Source: Amaranthus tricolor
Taxonomy: Eukaryota; Streptophyta; Magnoliopsida; Caryophyllales; Amaranthaceae
NCBI RefSeq assembly: GCF_026212465.1
Contig: NC_080048.1
Span: 40,509,875-40,573,874, forward strand
Reading direction: 5' to 3'
DNA length: 64,000 nucleotides
Positions 15,701 through 29,500 of this stretch are shown piece after piece (position 1 is the first letter of the stretch; every line of letters starts with the position of its first letter). The notes under the pieces are model-generated. The model was given only the letters and a program-made list of their open reading frames with translations, was not told the DNA's origin and ran no database searches. A program made the translations under genes and the position numbers.

Positions 15701-18700
15701 TAGACAAATCCAGGTTTTATAAATCAAAGCATACATCTGGATTATTTTATGATGTTCTCTTCATGCAAACAATCTAGAAATTTGAGGTATATACAAAAAA
15801 CTGCTTCGAAATTTTGGCAAACCCATGCGTGATTTGACCATTCAAGATCATATCCATATTAATTTCAAATACAAACTAACTAGGATTTCATCAGACAAAT
15901 GGAGATGTGTCTCACAAACAGATAACACTGATTGAGACTATGTGACCATTATCCCACAACAGGTAGTATTAATGTCTTATGAATACTTAACCTCCATATC
16001 TAGACTATCATCTAATTGAAAATGCAAATGAACTACAGTAATAATGATATTTCAGAAAAATTCAATTTTAAATTAGTAAAACTGATTTTCAATCAGCACA
16101 AATCAATTTAGACACAGTCAAATACTACTTTAATCAAATTATGCAGTAAAAAGCACCCAAATAGCACTATCCTCATTATTGGATTCTTCAAGACATACAT
16201 TAGGCCCTACAGCCCTGTATTGACGTATAACAAGTGGTATCGGTTGTGGTCACGAGACGCCATAGATGGTAAAAAAAAAGGTCACCAGTGGTGAAAATTG
16301 TTGTCAGGTAGATGAGGAAATAGACTTAATCAGTGTAATTTTCATGTCCCGCTTCCTTCATGAGATGAGAGGGATCATGAGGAATCTAAAAAAGTAAAAT
16401 AGACACTGATAATTATTGAGAAGGCCAGGGAATCTGGGAATTCAATTACTTTTCTGTTTCTTGATTCCCCTATACCAAAAAGCCCCTAAATGTTCACATA
16501 GAGAATTAAGGAGAAAAAATAATCAATTACTATTAGCATTTCTTGATTCGGCCAAACTTAGGATACAACCCCATTCTAATATAATGTCTCAACTCCACAG
16601 GTCCTAAGTCCTAACTACTACAGTAACAGCATGTCATGCGTTTCAAAAATTAATTTGCCAATCCAATCCAACCCCCTTCAACCTTACTTTGGTGATGGTC
16701 CAAGAACAAAAGAGAACAACAGATTTAAGTAAAAAAAAAAAATTTAAAAAAAAAAAAAAAGAGAATGTTAAAAAGGCATAAAACCTAGATTCTAATCTAA
16801 GAACCTCATACCTGCTGGTCTTTGTAATCCAAAACAATATCTTGTTGCACCATCATCGATACAAGGTCATCAGCTTGCATCTATAGAAGAAACATAAAAT
16901 CATAATCATATCTCAAGCATCTATCCAACAATGTTGAGCAAATATTCCATTATTAAACATCTATTTACATGTAGAAGAAAGAAAAGAAAATTAAATTAAT
17001 TCTTAAATACAAATTTATAATAACAAGAAAAACTATACAGATACAATAAATCACATAAAACATCAACTCATCAAAAGGCTACCACCCCTCTCCCAATACA
17101 AATAGGAAAAAAAGTGGATTTACAGTCAGATATTCGCCCATGACCTAAAATATCACAAGTTAAATCATTAAGGAATTCAGTATTAGCATCAAACCTTTAA
17201 CGTAGGACAACAATATTAGACATGCTATAGTCCTAAAAAGAAGCATACTAAGTATTCAAGAGGTGGAACTCATCACCACCGAAAGGATGGGCCTTCCATC
17301 CTCGTGTAGTAAGCAAAAAATTTGATCCCTTATATAAATGATTCTTACTAACTTGCACATTTTAAACTGTCAGAATAGCATCGCGATCTCTGACCCTGAC
17401 TCAACTCATCTTTGAAGACAACCCACCAACTTCCTCCAAAGAGGTTTCATGGCACAAAATAGATTTATCTATCTTCAACGTATCAATTACCCCTACCAAA
17501 CTACATAGTGCTCTTCTTAAAGTCGGCGTTCCAAGGGGCTTGAAACACACATAAGAACTCTTCAGCTAGCACTTACAAAATACAGCCAGTTCAATTCTTT
17601 TTCAACATTTAGTACTAGTGGCTAATATGTCCAACTTTCCATAATTGAAAAGAGTTTCAAAAGCTTCCAGTTACAAATAAGGCAAATTTCTCAGTTCCCG
17701 ATGAACTTTAAATGTCAATGAATCATCTCCAAACATGTAAAATTGCTAGCATACAATGTTGCATTTGAAAACACCCAATAGAATACAATGGAAAACCGGA
17801 AATCTACATACCCAAGAGACCAACCGAGCAATTAGAGACATCCTGGTGCCGCAGAATTCTTTGTTTTTACAATCTTTATACGATTTAATGATCTGTTCAA
17901 CGGCCAGTTTCCTCAACGTTTGTTGCTGTTTTTCTGACAAATCAATGTAAGACGGAATTTCGGGCAAGTCTGCAAAAGTTTCTTCAGGCACACGTTCATT
18001 TGAAACAGGCGGAGAATCATCATCAGATTCATGGACAAAAGAAAGCCCTGTTACATCTGTCTGAGTGACCATCGATGCCAGAGCGATGGAGTTCTCATTG
18101 ACAGCAAGGTCAGATGAGCGAGATGACTTATCAACATGAACATTATTATCTGAACTAGGTATCTCTCTGGATCCATTCTCTCCCTCCTCTTTAGCCATGT
18201 CCTCTTTCTTGAGAACCAGAGGAGTTCTCATACCTTTTGCATCAACTTCAGTCTCTGGTGCAAAATGTGGTGAGATGGGTTCGGTATTTGCTTCAGCAGT
18301 AATTGAAGTGGATTTAGTTACAGACCCAGGACCTTCGGATACAGATGACACATAGGTAGTTTCTTCTGTAACAGGAAGTGATGGTGCTTCAGCAGGTACT
18401 GCAATTCTTCTGGGATCCAAGCGGCGGGGATCCTAAAAACAAGCCACTAAAAGGTGAGCATGCAAGAATTTAACATATAATTTACCCATAAATTACAAAA
18501 CACTTGATCCCAGCCAAAATCTGCAATGCATATTGATCTAAGATGACTAGCAAGTACGTCAATGTTTGCAACATGCAACTTCAAAATGGCAGGCAAACTA
18601 CAAAGCATACCCTTCTTGGATCACGTCTTGAATCCACTTGGAGATTAGAAGTGCCAGACAAATCAGGAAGAGATGTGCTGTCGGTAACTGTTGAAGTATT

Positions 18701-21700
18701 GGAGCTTTGCTGTGCAGACATTTGTGAATGAACAGGCAGAGAAGTACTATCAGCAACTTGCGCAGCACTCGCAGAAGGAAAACTTTGTGCATTTGACGGC
18801 AAGACCCCTTGCGTTGCCAAAGGTGCAGTCCTTGGCAAATGTATCATATTTGTTATGACAATATCAGCCAGCAAATCAGGATGAATTTGAGAAATTAGAA
18901 GTTCAAGTGAGTCAGCAGCCCTTTCCCCTTCAGCTAGCAATGCAGCAATAACAGCAATCATTTGTTCAACAGGATTCACATTATTATTTGCCAGGGAAGC
19001 TTCAGAAGAGATCCCATCAGCAGAATTATCATCAACAGACCCATGAGCCTGAACTTGATCTGAAGATTTTCCATTAGAAGAGTAACGCATACGTTTTGAA
19101 GCCATCTCCACACCATTATCACGCACATCATTGTGCAGATGCAACGCCTTCCTTTTCATTAAATCCCCAGAATGTGGAATCTGGGTTGATGATTGTTCTT
19201 CCTGCACGTCAAAAGTCGGATTATAAAAACTTTAATCATAAATACACATAAACAATGAAAATGAAAACACTGATGACAATCAAATTAAAAATTTAATCCC
19301 ACTTTGATAAAACATTTTAGACCAGGTCCTTATGATAACTGTTGTCACTCCATATTGATATCAACAAAAGCTAAGTAAATGCAATATAGTAATTATCCTT
19401 ATAGGAAAATAAATTAGATCCATATGTTAAGAGAAGGATCTAAGCTGATTGATAGAAAGGGAAATCAATACCTTAACAGCCCGAGGATCACGTGATGAAC
19501 GCTCACTATTCCTCAGCATTTTGTCAACTTGTCGAAGAGCTTGATCAGCGGCTTCACCGGCATTCATTAAGTGCAGACGTCTAATAAATTTGTCCCTGGA
19601 CTAAAAATAATCAATACACCCCATCAGAAGAAGTGTGCAAACATCCACTGCAACTAAGCACCAGACTACACAAAAACCACAGAAATTAATCACTCTACGG
19701 TCGCCACTCATGGTAGTTCACAGAAATCAAAATTTTATAAGCTAGAGAAAGGTCAAAAAAGGTATAAAGGCAGAGAAATGTAAAATCAAAGCATTAGGTG
19801 ATCCAACATTGGTTTCACAATATGATGAGAAAACGTATACCCTCTGTCCCCTTAATTTCACCTCACATCCCCCAAAATCTCTCACATCGATCAAATCAGA
19901 AGTGAAATATCCCTAAGCCTGCGCGAGCAAGCTATGGAAGCGAACTTTTGGTGGAACAAAAATTCTCAATAAAGGCAGAGCTGCTAACAACGAATCTCTG
20001 ATCTCTTATGATATTTTTATTAAAAGGGGAGACAAAAACAGCAAAAAAAACTATTAGTATTCTAAATACCATAAAGCAAATAGTATGGAAACAAAAGAAA
20101 GAAAAAGGAATGAACAAGCACCAATTATCTTTAATCTCTGAAGGTAATGGAGAAATTTTTATAACGCACAAACACCTTCTACAATTACAGGCGTATTAGA
20201 AAACAAAGTCCAGTGATCCAGTCACCAACCTGATAGGTGATGGTTCCTAAACAACAAGGATCATAGACATTGATGCCTAAGTTGAGCAATTTTCAAATTG
20301 TCAACTTCCACATTACGATTTACTTGTTGCAAACTACAACGAATTTATGATCGGAGAGACAAGTAAATACAATGTAACAACAGTTTATGCAAATTTGCAT
20401 GAAATATGACTTCTCATTGCAGTAAAACAAAGGAACAGACATAACAAAGTAGTTGCAAAAACCACAGATAATATTCTTCTAATAAAGAGGGCAAAATCCA
20501 CTGAGATTCCATTTACGCTAGTAAGCCACCAGGACTTATATCAAACAACATAAAAAGAATGTTACAGATCATGAATAATCATGACATAATTTGAAAATTG
20601 AGACTGCTCAGCGGCAGACACAGCTCAGTTTAATGTTTTCAACTTACAGAATTTAACAAGTCATCTCTAAATATGCTAATATGTGTATTGGTTAAGTTAG
20701 TTAAAGCATTAGTGTGTGACATTAATATCCCAGGTTCAAACCTTACTATTAACATCTTTTAAAAAAAAATACTTAATACATTGACATCAATTGATTTTAT
20801 TTTTGGATCCGCCCCTGAGACTGTTGATAGAGTTAGTTGAGCAAGAAAGAGAAACAACAACATTCAATTACCCAATGTCATTTAGTGGTCCCCCGCAAGA
20901 GTGGGTTTGGGCGTTTGTGCTAGAAAAAATGCTCTCGAGATTTATCACCAGTAAGACTCGCAATTACAAAAGGCAAGTACCTCAATGATGACAGGATGTG
21001 TACATCTCAAGAACCCCAACAACGCGCTCCTAACAGAATATTGTAAACTAGCAGCATGACCTCCTCTTGTTTCAGAGTTTGATTGGAAGTCAAGAAGTGC
21101 ATGTAAAACTTGGCCAAAGAGTGAAGGCCTCTTTCTTGCAATAGATGCCAGACTGCAATAAAAATAAATATAATTAGAGATGACCAGCAATATTTTTGCT
21201 AATAAACAAGCCATAGTCCGAAATTGATACACAACATCATGGAGGAACATCCCACACTCAGAAGGATCCAAAATCATGGTCTAAAACACATGGCATTATC
21301 CACAACTGGTTAAAGGTCCGGGAAAAAAAGGATAACCTTTTCCACAAATAAAAAAGCAAGTAAATGATGCTCATGAAAAATAATACGAAAAATAATCTTC
21401 CTAAAGAAGGCCCAACAGAAGAAGAAAAGTTGTACAGTAAATGGAACAAAGTAAAGGCCAGATCACAGAATGGCCATCGATATCGTATCATTTTCAAAAG
21501 CTTATATTAATTTTTCAATAAATCGAGTTTACTAAGGAGCTCCTAAAAAAACTGTTTAACATGGGCTAGACAGTCTTCCTCAGTAATCCTTTATAAAAAA
21601 AGGGACGGTAAAGATGATTGGAGAACTATCCTTAACTTCAAAATCCAATGACTTCAAAATTTACCCTATATAACCCAGAATGTGGAATAATAGCTTATCG

Positions 21701-24700
21701 CACAATGCATCAAACTAATGTATGCAAATCCAAATTGCATCCTATTTAAAGTCTTTGATTTGACATATAATCTAACATGAAGTCCTTATCTTTTCTAAAA
21801 GAAAAATTTTTAGTGAGAGGGGAAGAAACAATTGCAAAAAAGGGGATCAGAATAGCTCTCACAAACTAATGAAGATAATGAGGCCACTAAGCTGTCTATG
21901 AGATGGATTGAAACTTCTATTATTCAGAGTTGCAGACTCTCCATTTCCCCTAAATCTAATACTGGTATGGGACACTCAAACTTCATTTAAAGCCAAAGTC
22001 AAATTTTTTCATTAAAATAGCTAAAAAAGACATTTGGACTTGTTGGTACCTGATACTCAACATTGTCCATGTAACTTAATCAAAAAATACACCTCTATTC
22101 AACCAATCCCAACTAGCTAACCTGAAAGTTCTTAATTTAAATTAAGGAACATAAGATTAGTGAAACAAATTATCCCGAATCCTTTATACAATACAATTCA
22201 GTCATTTTCTGTAAACAAAATGCACAAGAAACATCCACACATGTTAAGTGTGGATTCTGCAAAACACAAGCAAAGAACTGAGCCAATCCTTGGAGACAGG
22301 ATGATCAAAGTAATCCCAAAGTTATTGAGACCAACAAACTATTGCACATATGTCAAAGTATTATATTACAAGTTATAATACATATCAAACAAAAAACAGG
22401 AGTGGATCCCAAGTGCCTCAAAAGTGATTATGACAAATGCAGCAAGAACCCAACTTAAGTGATGCCAGTTCATATGTGACCGGCAATCAGGCAATGCGCA
22501 TCCAATTAGTATCCAAGGGAACCACCAGGTCAATGTTAACACATAGAAAAAATATACAAAAGTGTCACATAGCTACAAACCCATGATCCACAATCAATAG
22601 AACAAAGAAATTTACATTACATCAAAGCCAGACTTCAGAATGCATCCATAGTAGCACTCCTTGGTCCTTACTGACAACTCCTACTAAGCAATTCAATATT
22701 GAACAACTCTGCTAGACTGCTAGGTTCCTCAATGCATAGAGCACAAAATCTAAAATATCTTGATTAGCAGCAGTATAGCTACAGCAACCCACATGGTTCC
22801 CTTAAAAGTTCCAATCCAGAACACCACCTTTATTGAACTGCAATCAGAACTTTAATTCATATCTCATTCCTTTAGGGAAACATAAAACTGGTTAGAAATC
22901 AACTTTCTTATCTATATCAAATCAACCCACAATTTCAAAGTACGAACATCTTCTGAAGCTCTAACAGTCTCACCGATAAATTGAAATTAACTTAAGCCTT
23001 AATCAAAAAAAAGCACCACAAGCAGCATTTTTGGGTTATTTTTCGCCACAGCGTACAAACTCAATTCCATGGTAGCATCTCAAACAGTCAAATAACATGC
23101 TGCTGCAACTAATCAAACACAACAAAATTAAATTTTCAGAAAACTCCCAAGCAACTACTATTCATTCCATCGTTTTTGGCAACTTAATGGCTTAAGCAAT
23201 ACCAGCAGTCACAATTAGGTTCAGACAGGATTCAGTGGTTGAGAAGAAGACAAATCGGTGCTTCTCACGTGTGGTTCTCTCAGGTTTTAAAAAAGGTCAC
23301 TGGTGAAACATTACCATACACTGATCCCTTAAAATAAATGTTGTAAACCGAACATACACATCCAGTTTTCTCAGGTAAACAATATCATAAGCAATCTTCA
23401 ATCAATAACCACTCAGAACATACCCAGTACATATGTTGAATACAGGGCACTGGTATAATCAGTGACATACTCAAAATCCTCATGACATGATACATCTTAC
23501 AATAATAAGCTCAACAATCCTGCCATAAACATTGCTAAGGCTTTCTGAAAAGAAAACATGCTGCAACATCTACAGAATCAAATGCTCTTAAAACAATAGA
23601 CAAAGTGTTAAGGAGGAAAGGGGAATTTTTCCTTTCATTACTTTATATCCTTTTGAAGGGTTTTCTGTCAAACACTAGAATTAATGGGCAACAGCATATA
23701 ACTTGAAAGCTATTTCTGTATCCTAGTCAACAAGCAGTCAACAAATTTTCACTTAAAAATTGAAAAAGCAGTATAGTGAAACAATGAGCTCATGCCTGCT
23801 ACTCCCTTTTTGACAGATAATGAAATTCAGACACATACATTTAGTAAGAATTGATAACATCTTTAACAATATTTTGACAGACACATAAGGATCTTGTTTA
23901 GACACATTCAGGCAAGATTTGATGATATCTGAAGCTTTAAAAAAAAAAACTTTTAAAATCAACTGAGACAAAGGGAACTTATTTTGACAAATTAAGGCAT
24001 AGTTTGATGATATCTGAAGCTTTTTTTAAAAAAAGACCTTTTCAAGCTGAGACAGATATTATTGTGCATCAGAACTCAGTAAAAAGTCCAACTATTTATG
24101 ACGAGAACATACATATTTCAATTATGTCGATTCAGCAAACACCATTTACACTAAGATCATTATGATACAATAGTAATGTAGAACAAATAAATTTTATTGA
24201 TTGTAGTTATTTAATGTGCATAGACAGTATATACATCCATAAAAAGGAAAAGTCAACCATACTATCAGCTGCAAGCAAACACAGCAGCATAGCCTATAAC
24301 AGTATCCCAAACTGATCCTTTAAACATTTAGGAACATAAACTGCCGCTTCACAACGAAATTCCTCTCAAAACTGAATGCAATTTTCTTATACCATTAGAG
24401 CTTCCTATTGCAGTCCAACAGATTTTGGCATCAGCTAGGACCAACACTGAATAAATGTGCAGCCTAATATTGACTATCCCCGGCAACTTGGTTTTCTCGC
24501 CAATTAAACAGCAGCTTCAAGGATTTACAAAATGCCAATTACCGCCATCCAAACATGCTGGCCATTTTGCCGCACATATGCAACATAAGAGAAGTTGATC
24601 TGGTACTACCCTGCTCTGAGCTTTGAGTCAATCGTTTTGAAAAGAAACAGAGTTTCCATATACAAGTATAGATATTTGATGCCTTCATCAATCTGAAGAC

Positions 24701-27700
24701 AGTTAATGACATCAGTAAGAGTTCAGACGTCATAATATCATGTGACATCAATTTGGTGAAACAAGATGACAACAATACTTTTGCCAAACTCCTGGAGGAA
24801 ATATACATTCAACATGTAATCGGAACTCTTACCTTCCGATCTAACAAATCCTCATCAAATTGCTGAATAATGAAGTCTTGTCAATAGATGACAGATAAGA
24901 AGAATGCATCACATGTTGATCCCCATCCATTCGCTACACTATCTAGGTGACATATGTTTCCAGGTCACTAAAAAATTCTAGCTAATAACACTTACATTGA
25001 GAAAATGGACTACCAAAGGCCTATCTACTCCACTCTAAGCCACAAAAACCACTCTAAGCCACCAAAGGAGTAAAAATTGTTGAACTTGTCCAAAAAAAGC
25101 AATAATGAATATCAAAAGTTCAATAATAGTCAGCCAAACAGACAGAAAATGAGGCACTGTGGACAAATACAACCAAACACACGAACTACTATGTTTTTCA
25201 GTTTGAACAAAAACTGAACAATGTATATGAAAACTCAAAGTAATAATAATATATTATCACCCAAAAATATGTGACAGAAGAAAATATTTTACAAACATTA
25301 CAAAAAAACACAAACAAATTGCTATTAGATGAAAACTCTACCAGAGTTAAAAGAGTACAGTAGAAACACTAAGTTCGTCAACAGTTCAGCACTACTATGT
25401 TTCTGGAGAGCTCCTAAAACGAATTTACACTAATAATTCGATATATCAAAACCTGCAGCTAAAACATCACCCATATTTCTACGTGCAATTTGAAAAAGGC
25501 CCAAAACAGCATAATTTTAACTATTTAGTGACTAGGTTTCTGTACCACTTTCCTTACTTCGCTACTTTTGTATTTCTTTAAGTGAAACAAGTAGTTTTTC
25601 TTTGTAGGTGAAGCGTGGACCCACAAGAAGTTTCTTGCATACAAATGATCACCCAGGTGTTCAAATTGCATACACAACATAACAGACAAAACGAATCCCA
25701 TCGAACTTCTTTACAACTGTGAACAAAAAAGAAAAGAATTCAACGCTGTAGCAGTTTTCAAATTTTTAAAATGATAGCCAAGACGGACCATTCATTGAAG
25801 GATGTAAACAAATAGAAATTTTAAAAAATCTACTTATCTTAGCCGCCAATCTTTTGGAATTAAAGTTTTGCATTGTTCTATTATCTTGCAATTTAAAAGG
25901 AAAAAATTTACCAAAAGATCAACTACATTATTTCCCTCTTTCAAATTGTAGATTAACAGACCAATAAACTCCATGCCCCAACATACCAATATTTTACAAT
26001 CATTCTTGTATCCAAACATTTTCCCATCAAAACATGTGTCTCCCACCAATTAATGCAGTGATTAAACAGAAACACAACTAAACAAGTTATACGAAAGGAA
26101 AAGCACTATTGGAGCTTACCAATTCACAACAGTGACTGTCAATGGACCGGGAGTTCTATTAGATGATTTTAACATGTCTAATAAATAGGAAAACAGGCTG
26201 TTTGCCTCTGATATGAGTTTATCCGGATCTAGCACTGGATGGCCACTTGGCAACCATGACACATTAAATCTGCGCTCCTTACCTGTCATAGCCATTATAG
26301 ACAAAAGCACCTCATATAAATAGCAGACCCACGAAAAAAGTAAACTGAACAGAAATTTTGGAAGTTTCTAAAAATTTCCTTGTCATAACTCATTTCAATC
26401 ATGTATAACCTGAATAAGATTGTTGAATGCCGACATCTAATGTCATTTATTATGAATAAGTTCAACAAAAAATACTCACTCTTAAAGGTCAATTTCTGAA
26501 CATACTTCTAGCATGAGCCATGATAAACCACATAAACTAAACCAAGAATTACCCTATCAGATGTATTAAGTTCCTTTTTTGCGACTATCCGGGAAAATTT
26601 GATACAAATGAGCACAAAGGCAAGCGCCAAAAAAGAAACATCACTATTAAGGAATCAAAGGCCTAGAAACTTGCGAAAGAAAAATCAAAGCAGGCTGCCA
26701 ATAAGAATATATCAAAAAACGGGATCCAATGGAATACCTCCAGAGTTCAGTCTATCAGTATCAGCTGCATCTGGGGTAAAAACCAATACATATGTTTCCA
26801 AAAACTTCAGTGCCAATAACCTTGTCCGCACAGAAACCGGCTAAGAAAGCAAGTGCAACAAAAAAAAATGAGAAAATAATTATCTCCAACTTTGAATGGT
26901 GTATCACATAGCACAAAGCAACAAATAAAACATCGCTACACAAATAAAGCAAGGAAATTATTAAAGCACACAAAACAATGCATATAATAATCGTATAATT
27001 GTAAAAGACTATGTATATATGATTGACAAATAAGCATCAAAGTTACATAGCTTTACAATCATTTTGCTTGTTGTAAAACAAAGTGTTGACTCTTGTATGT
27101 TGAAGTCTCAAATACCAAATGTTGGCCGGATTACTTCACAAATTAAGTCCATGAAAAATGACAACCGTAAAGACAAATCATTAAGTTTGAAACCTAGTGG
27201 AAATCATAATTTGTATACATGGAAAAGGTCAAGAATCCAGCTTCATACAGTTAAGAAACTAGTTTCTGTCCTAGCAACATAGACCATCAAGAGGCCAAGG
27301 CAAACCGATAAAGCAGTGAGAATCCAGCTTCATAACAAGCATATTATCCATAAAAATGAGGATAACAGTTGTTCAAGAAAATGTATGCACAATTGCACCT
27401 TATTAATGCTGTTCTAAATCCCCATATTTCTACTTCCGTTACAACCAAAACAAGATGGCTTTGACAAAAGCATTAGTTCAGCAGCCAGCTGCCAGGCTGC
27501 CTGATGTGTCATATACTTACAGTCAGCTTTAAGTGGGATTTAAATGATAGCTACAGAGGCACAATGCTAATACACCCCATTTAAGATCAAAAAAAGTGGG
27601 ATGTAATGCATTAAAAATGCTCCTCTCAGAAAATAACATAAATGGGCTCTAAAGAAACACAAAGTGTCACAAGTGAGAACTCTAAGTCCATAGTGATCAA

Positions 27701-29496
27701 AACCATTTGTTTAAAAATATAATGTTAAACTGACTGAATAGTAAAAAGCTACCTGACTAGCTAAAAGAAAGTAACCTTTTGATACCGTATAGAGGCAGAA
27801 ACATTACCTCAAAAATGAGAGAAAGTATTGCATCCTTGAACTCAATCATCCGCATCCACATCTCTTCAGCCCATCTCTCAACTTTGCCATTTCGAATAAA
27901 CTGCAGCAAGCAATAATAAAAAACTGTGACTTGTAGCCAAACCATAGTATAAGAGACACATAAATAGTGCCAATTAGCCAAGAAGTTAAAGCTCCAGAAA
28001 GGGGAGAAAAACATATAACATGATCCAACAATCTGCAATAACTCAGTTTCCACCTTCATTAAGAGACATCCGAAGCTCAAACTTGAAGAAAAAACAATGA
28101 ACAAAAAAATAACATCATAGCTTCAATCCAATTGCATGAACAAGAAATCTATCTCCAGGTCATCTACAAGATCCTGTTTCAAATACAGTTCAATCTAGAG
28201 CTACCCACTAAAAACCCATTTACAATGTAACATTTTCAGCCCTTTCCAACTAAGTCATTCTTCAACTCCCTAGATGTCTTTCAAAATATCCTTGCTCCAA
28301 GCTCTCCAATTCCTATTCTTCCCTACCAAGACACATTCAGTAGTGGACACTGCACAAACCCAAATCAACAGTTTATTCTCATTTTAGTGTATTATCTTCA
28401 TAAAAATTGTAACCCTAAGAATCATCCTACACGTGCATCACTACATAGAAGTCCCCATTATTCCAACCAAATATAAAAGCCAAAGTCTAGCATTGCTACA
28501 AATTATATTCCAAAAACCTAGAAAAATGTTGCAGCCAGTACACAATTACCAGCTCTTCATTTAAGGCAGTAAGCCATGATCCCATTAGTCCATCATCTTC
28601 ATTCCTTTAAAAATTGCCCCAAGATACTCATCTCACTTAGGGCCTCATGAATAGCTTCGAACAATTTATACAGTGAATCTTCCTCTTATTCCATCTAATT
28701 ATTAGACAGACAACTTACATACTTTGTTTTACAGTTCAGTCTTGACTCATCCTAAATCCACAAGATTGAAGATTTGGCCCCGTAACTCCAACATAGAATA
28801 AACAATTTATTCCATACACCATGGAGTATGTACAAGATGCTCCTTATTTTAATTTTCTTTATTGCCTTATCTATATACTCCATGAAGTACCATATAACTT
28901 GTGCAGCAACACTAACACTAGCCTCTTCCAAAAAATGATATATGACCATATCTCATCCTGTATGGTCATCATTGCAAGCAAAACAGTCTTCATGTCTATC
29001 CTTGTGTACGTGTGATAGATGAATCCACTCCTCAACATGCTCTAACATTTGTTTCAACACATATCCTTTGTTAATATATTTTAGATAGTATACCCTTCTT
29101 TGTCATTACCCACCACAATAAGTCTTGAAATAAAGAGTTCTCTGAGGCAATAAAATACATAATCCTCATACAACAATACTCAAATACTCTACGACTCATT
29201 GAACAAAGTCCACACTCCATAAACTAAGTGGTAAAAATGATTGCAAAGGGAAGAAAATATAAAATAGAAAGCAGATTCTACTAATTGCATATTTTCTCCG
29301 TTTTTAAAATTAATAAAATGGTGGGAAGAGAAATAATAACCTGTTGAACCAAGTCTTGAAGTATAGAATCAAAAAACTTCATGCCACTAACAATAGCTTG
29401 ACAAGCAACACTGGGATCTTCATCTTTTAACAAGGCCAGCGACACTGGTTTCAGCATGTTGGAATGCTCCAACACTTTCAAACCAATCTCATCCAT
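6951..29496 (-). CDS. ESP4: Symplekin/Pta1-like mRNA 3'-end processing scaffold (ESP4-like)
   Basis: Symplekin scaffolds the cleavage/polyadenylation complex in the nucleus; the Arabidopsis homologue is ESP4. Coding exons, 5' to 3': 29341-29496, 27808-27900, 26738-26840, 26120-26282, 20981-21152, 19472-19600, 18611-19201, 17812-18432, 16812-16880, 14949-15062, 14617-14859, 13367-13414, 12771-12902, 12001-12144, 11845-11907, 11625-11735, 11387-11470, 11253-11300, 10015-10089, 9739-9834, 9204-9284, 9050-9121, 8364-8408, 8190-8273, 7984-8087, 6951-7029. They sum to 3720 nt (1239 aa) with no frame break. Residues 1-230 match the symplekin N-terminal region (KVERWAEEMWMRMIEFKDA, RGGHAASLQYSVRSALLGFL). 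Residues 273-676 are Ser/Pro/acidic linker with basic MKRK and SKRMR and repeated DPRR. About 677-1239 is helical-repeat C-terminal region (LPASDKSFSRLLGEAP, TQGLGAVWSLILGRP, KLWVGFLKCMSQTQPHSF). Both ends look shorter than the family (see findings). Confidence 0.93.
7408..7743. mobile_element. Solo-LTR-like insertion in last symplekin intron
   Basis: A 336-bp segment starts TGAACTGA and ends TCAGTTCA, an 8-bp inverted repeat with the TG...CA ends of an LTR. Its interior resembles the solo LTR at 52489-52837, including a shared phrase near 'gcatctcgaatagcttg' and a similar T-rich 3' part. No target duplication is clear, so the boundaries are tentative. Confidence 0.5.
12721..12759. repeat. 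(GA)n microsatellite next to a splice donor
   Basis: About 16 GA units end roughly 10 bases from the donor of the symplekin exon at 12771-12902. On the transcript the intron therefore starts gtaagagtaaat followed by (CT)n. Confidence 0.95.
20689..20770 (+). repeat. tRNA-derived SINE-like remnant
   Basis: An A-box-like TGGTTAAGTTAG (20689-20700) is followed 32 bases later by a B-box GGTTCAAACC (20733-20742) and then an A-rich tail. The order and spacing fit a tRNA-type pol III promoter. It lies in a symplekin intron, antisense to that gene. Too diverged to place in a family. Confidence 0.45.
21153..26119 (-). other. 5-kb intron of the symplekin gene
   Basis: The longest intron of the gene separates TVTVVN from CLASIARKRPSLF. 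The codon is split TG|T across the junction and both splice sites are canonical. I see no gene inside it; ORFs here are unrelated to the exons and lack coding character. It contains an imperfect local duplication at about 23880-24060 around the phrase TTTGATGATATCTGAAGCTT. Confidence 0.8.
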
Positions 29497-29500
29497 CGCC

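Noticed and set aside
24539..24808. 89-codon minus ORF in the large symplekin intron
   Set aside because: No similarity to symplekin, and skipping it keeps the exon frame (TG|T junction between 26120 and 21152).
27757..28104. 115-codon minus ORF taken as a single exon
   Set aside because: Only 27808-27900 is coding. Canonical splice sites bound it and the remainder is hydrophobic intron translation.
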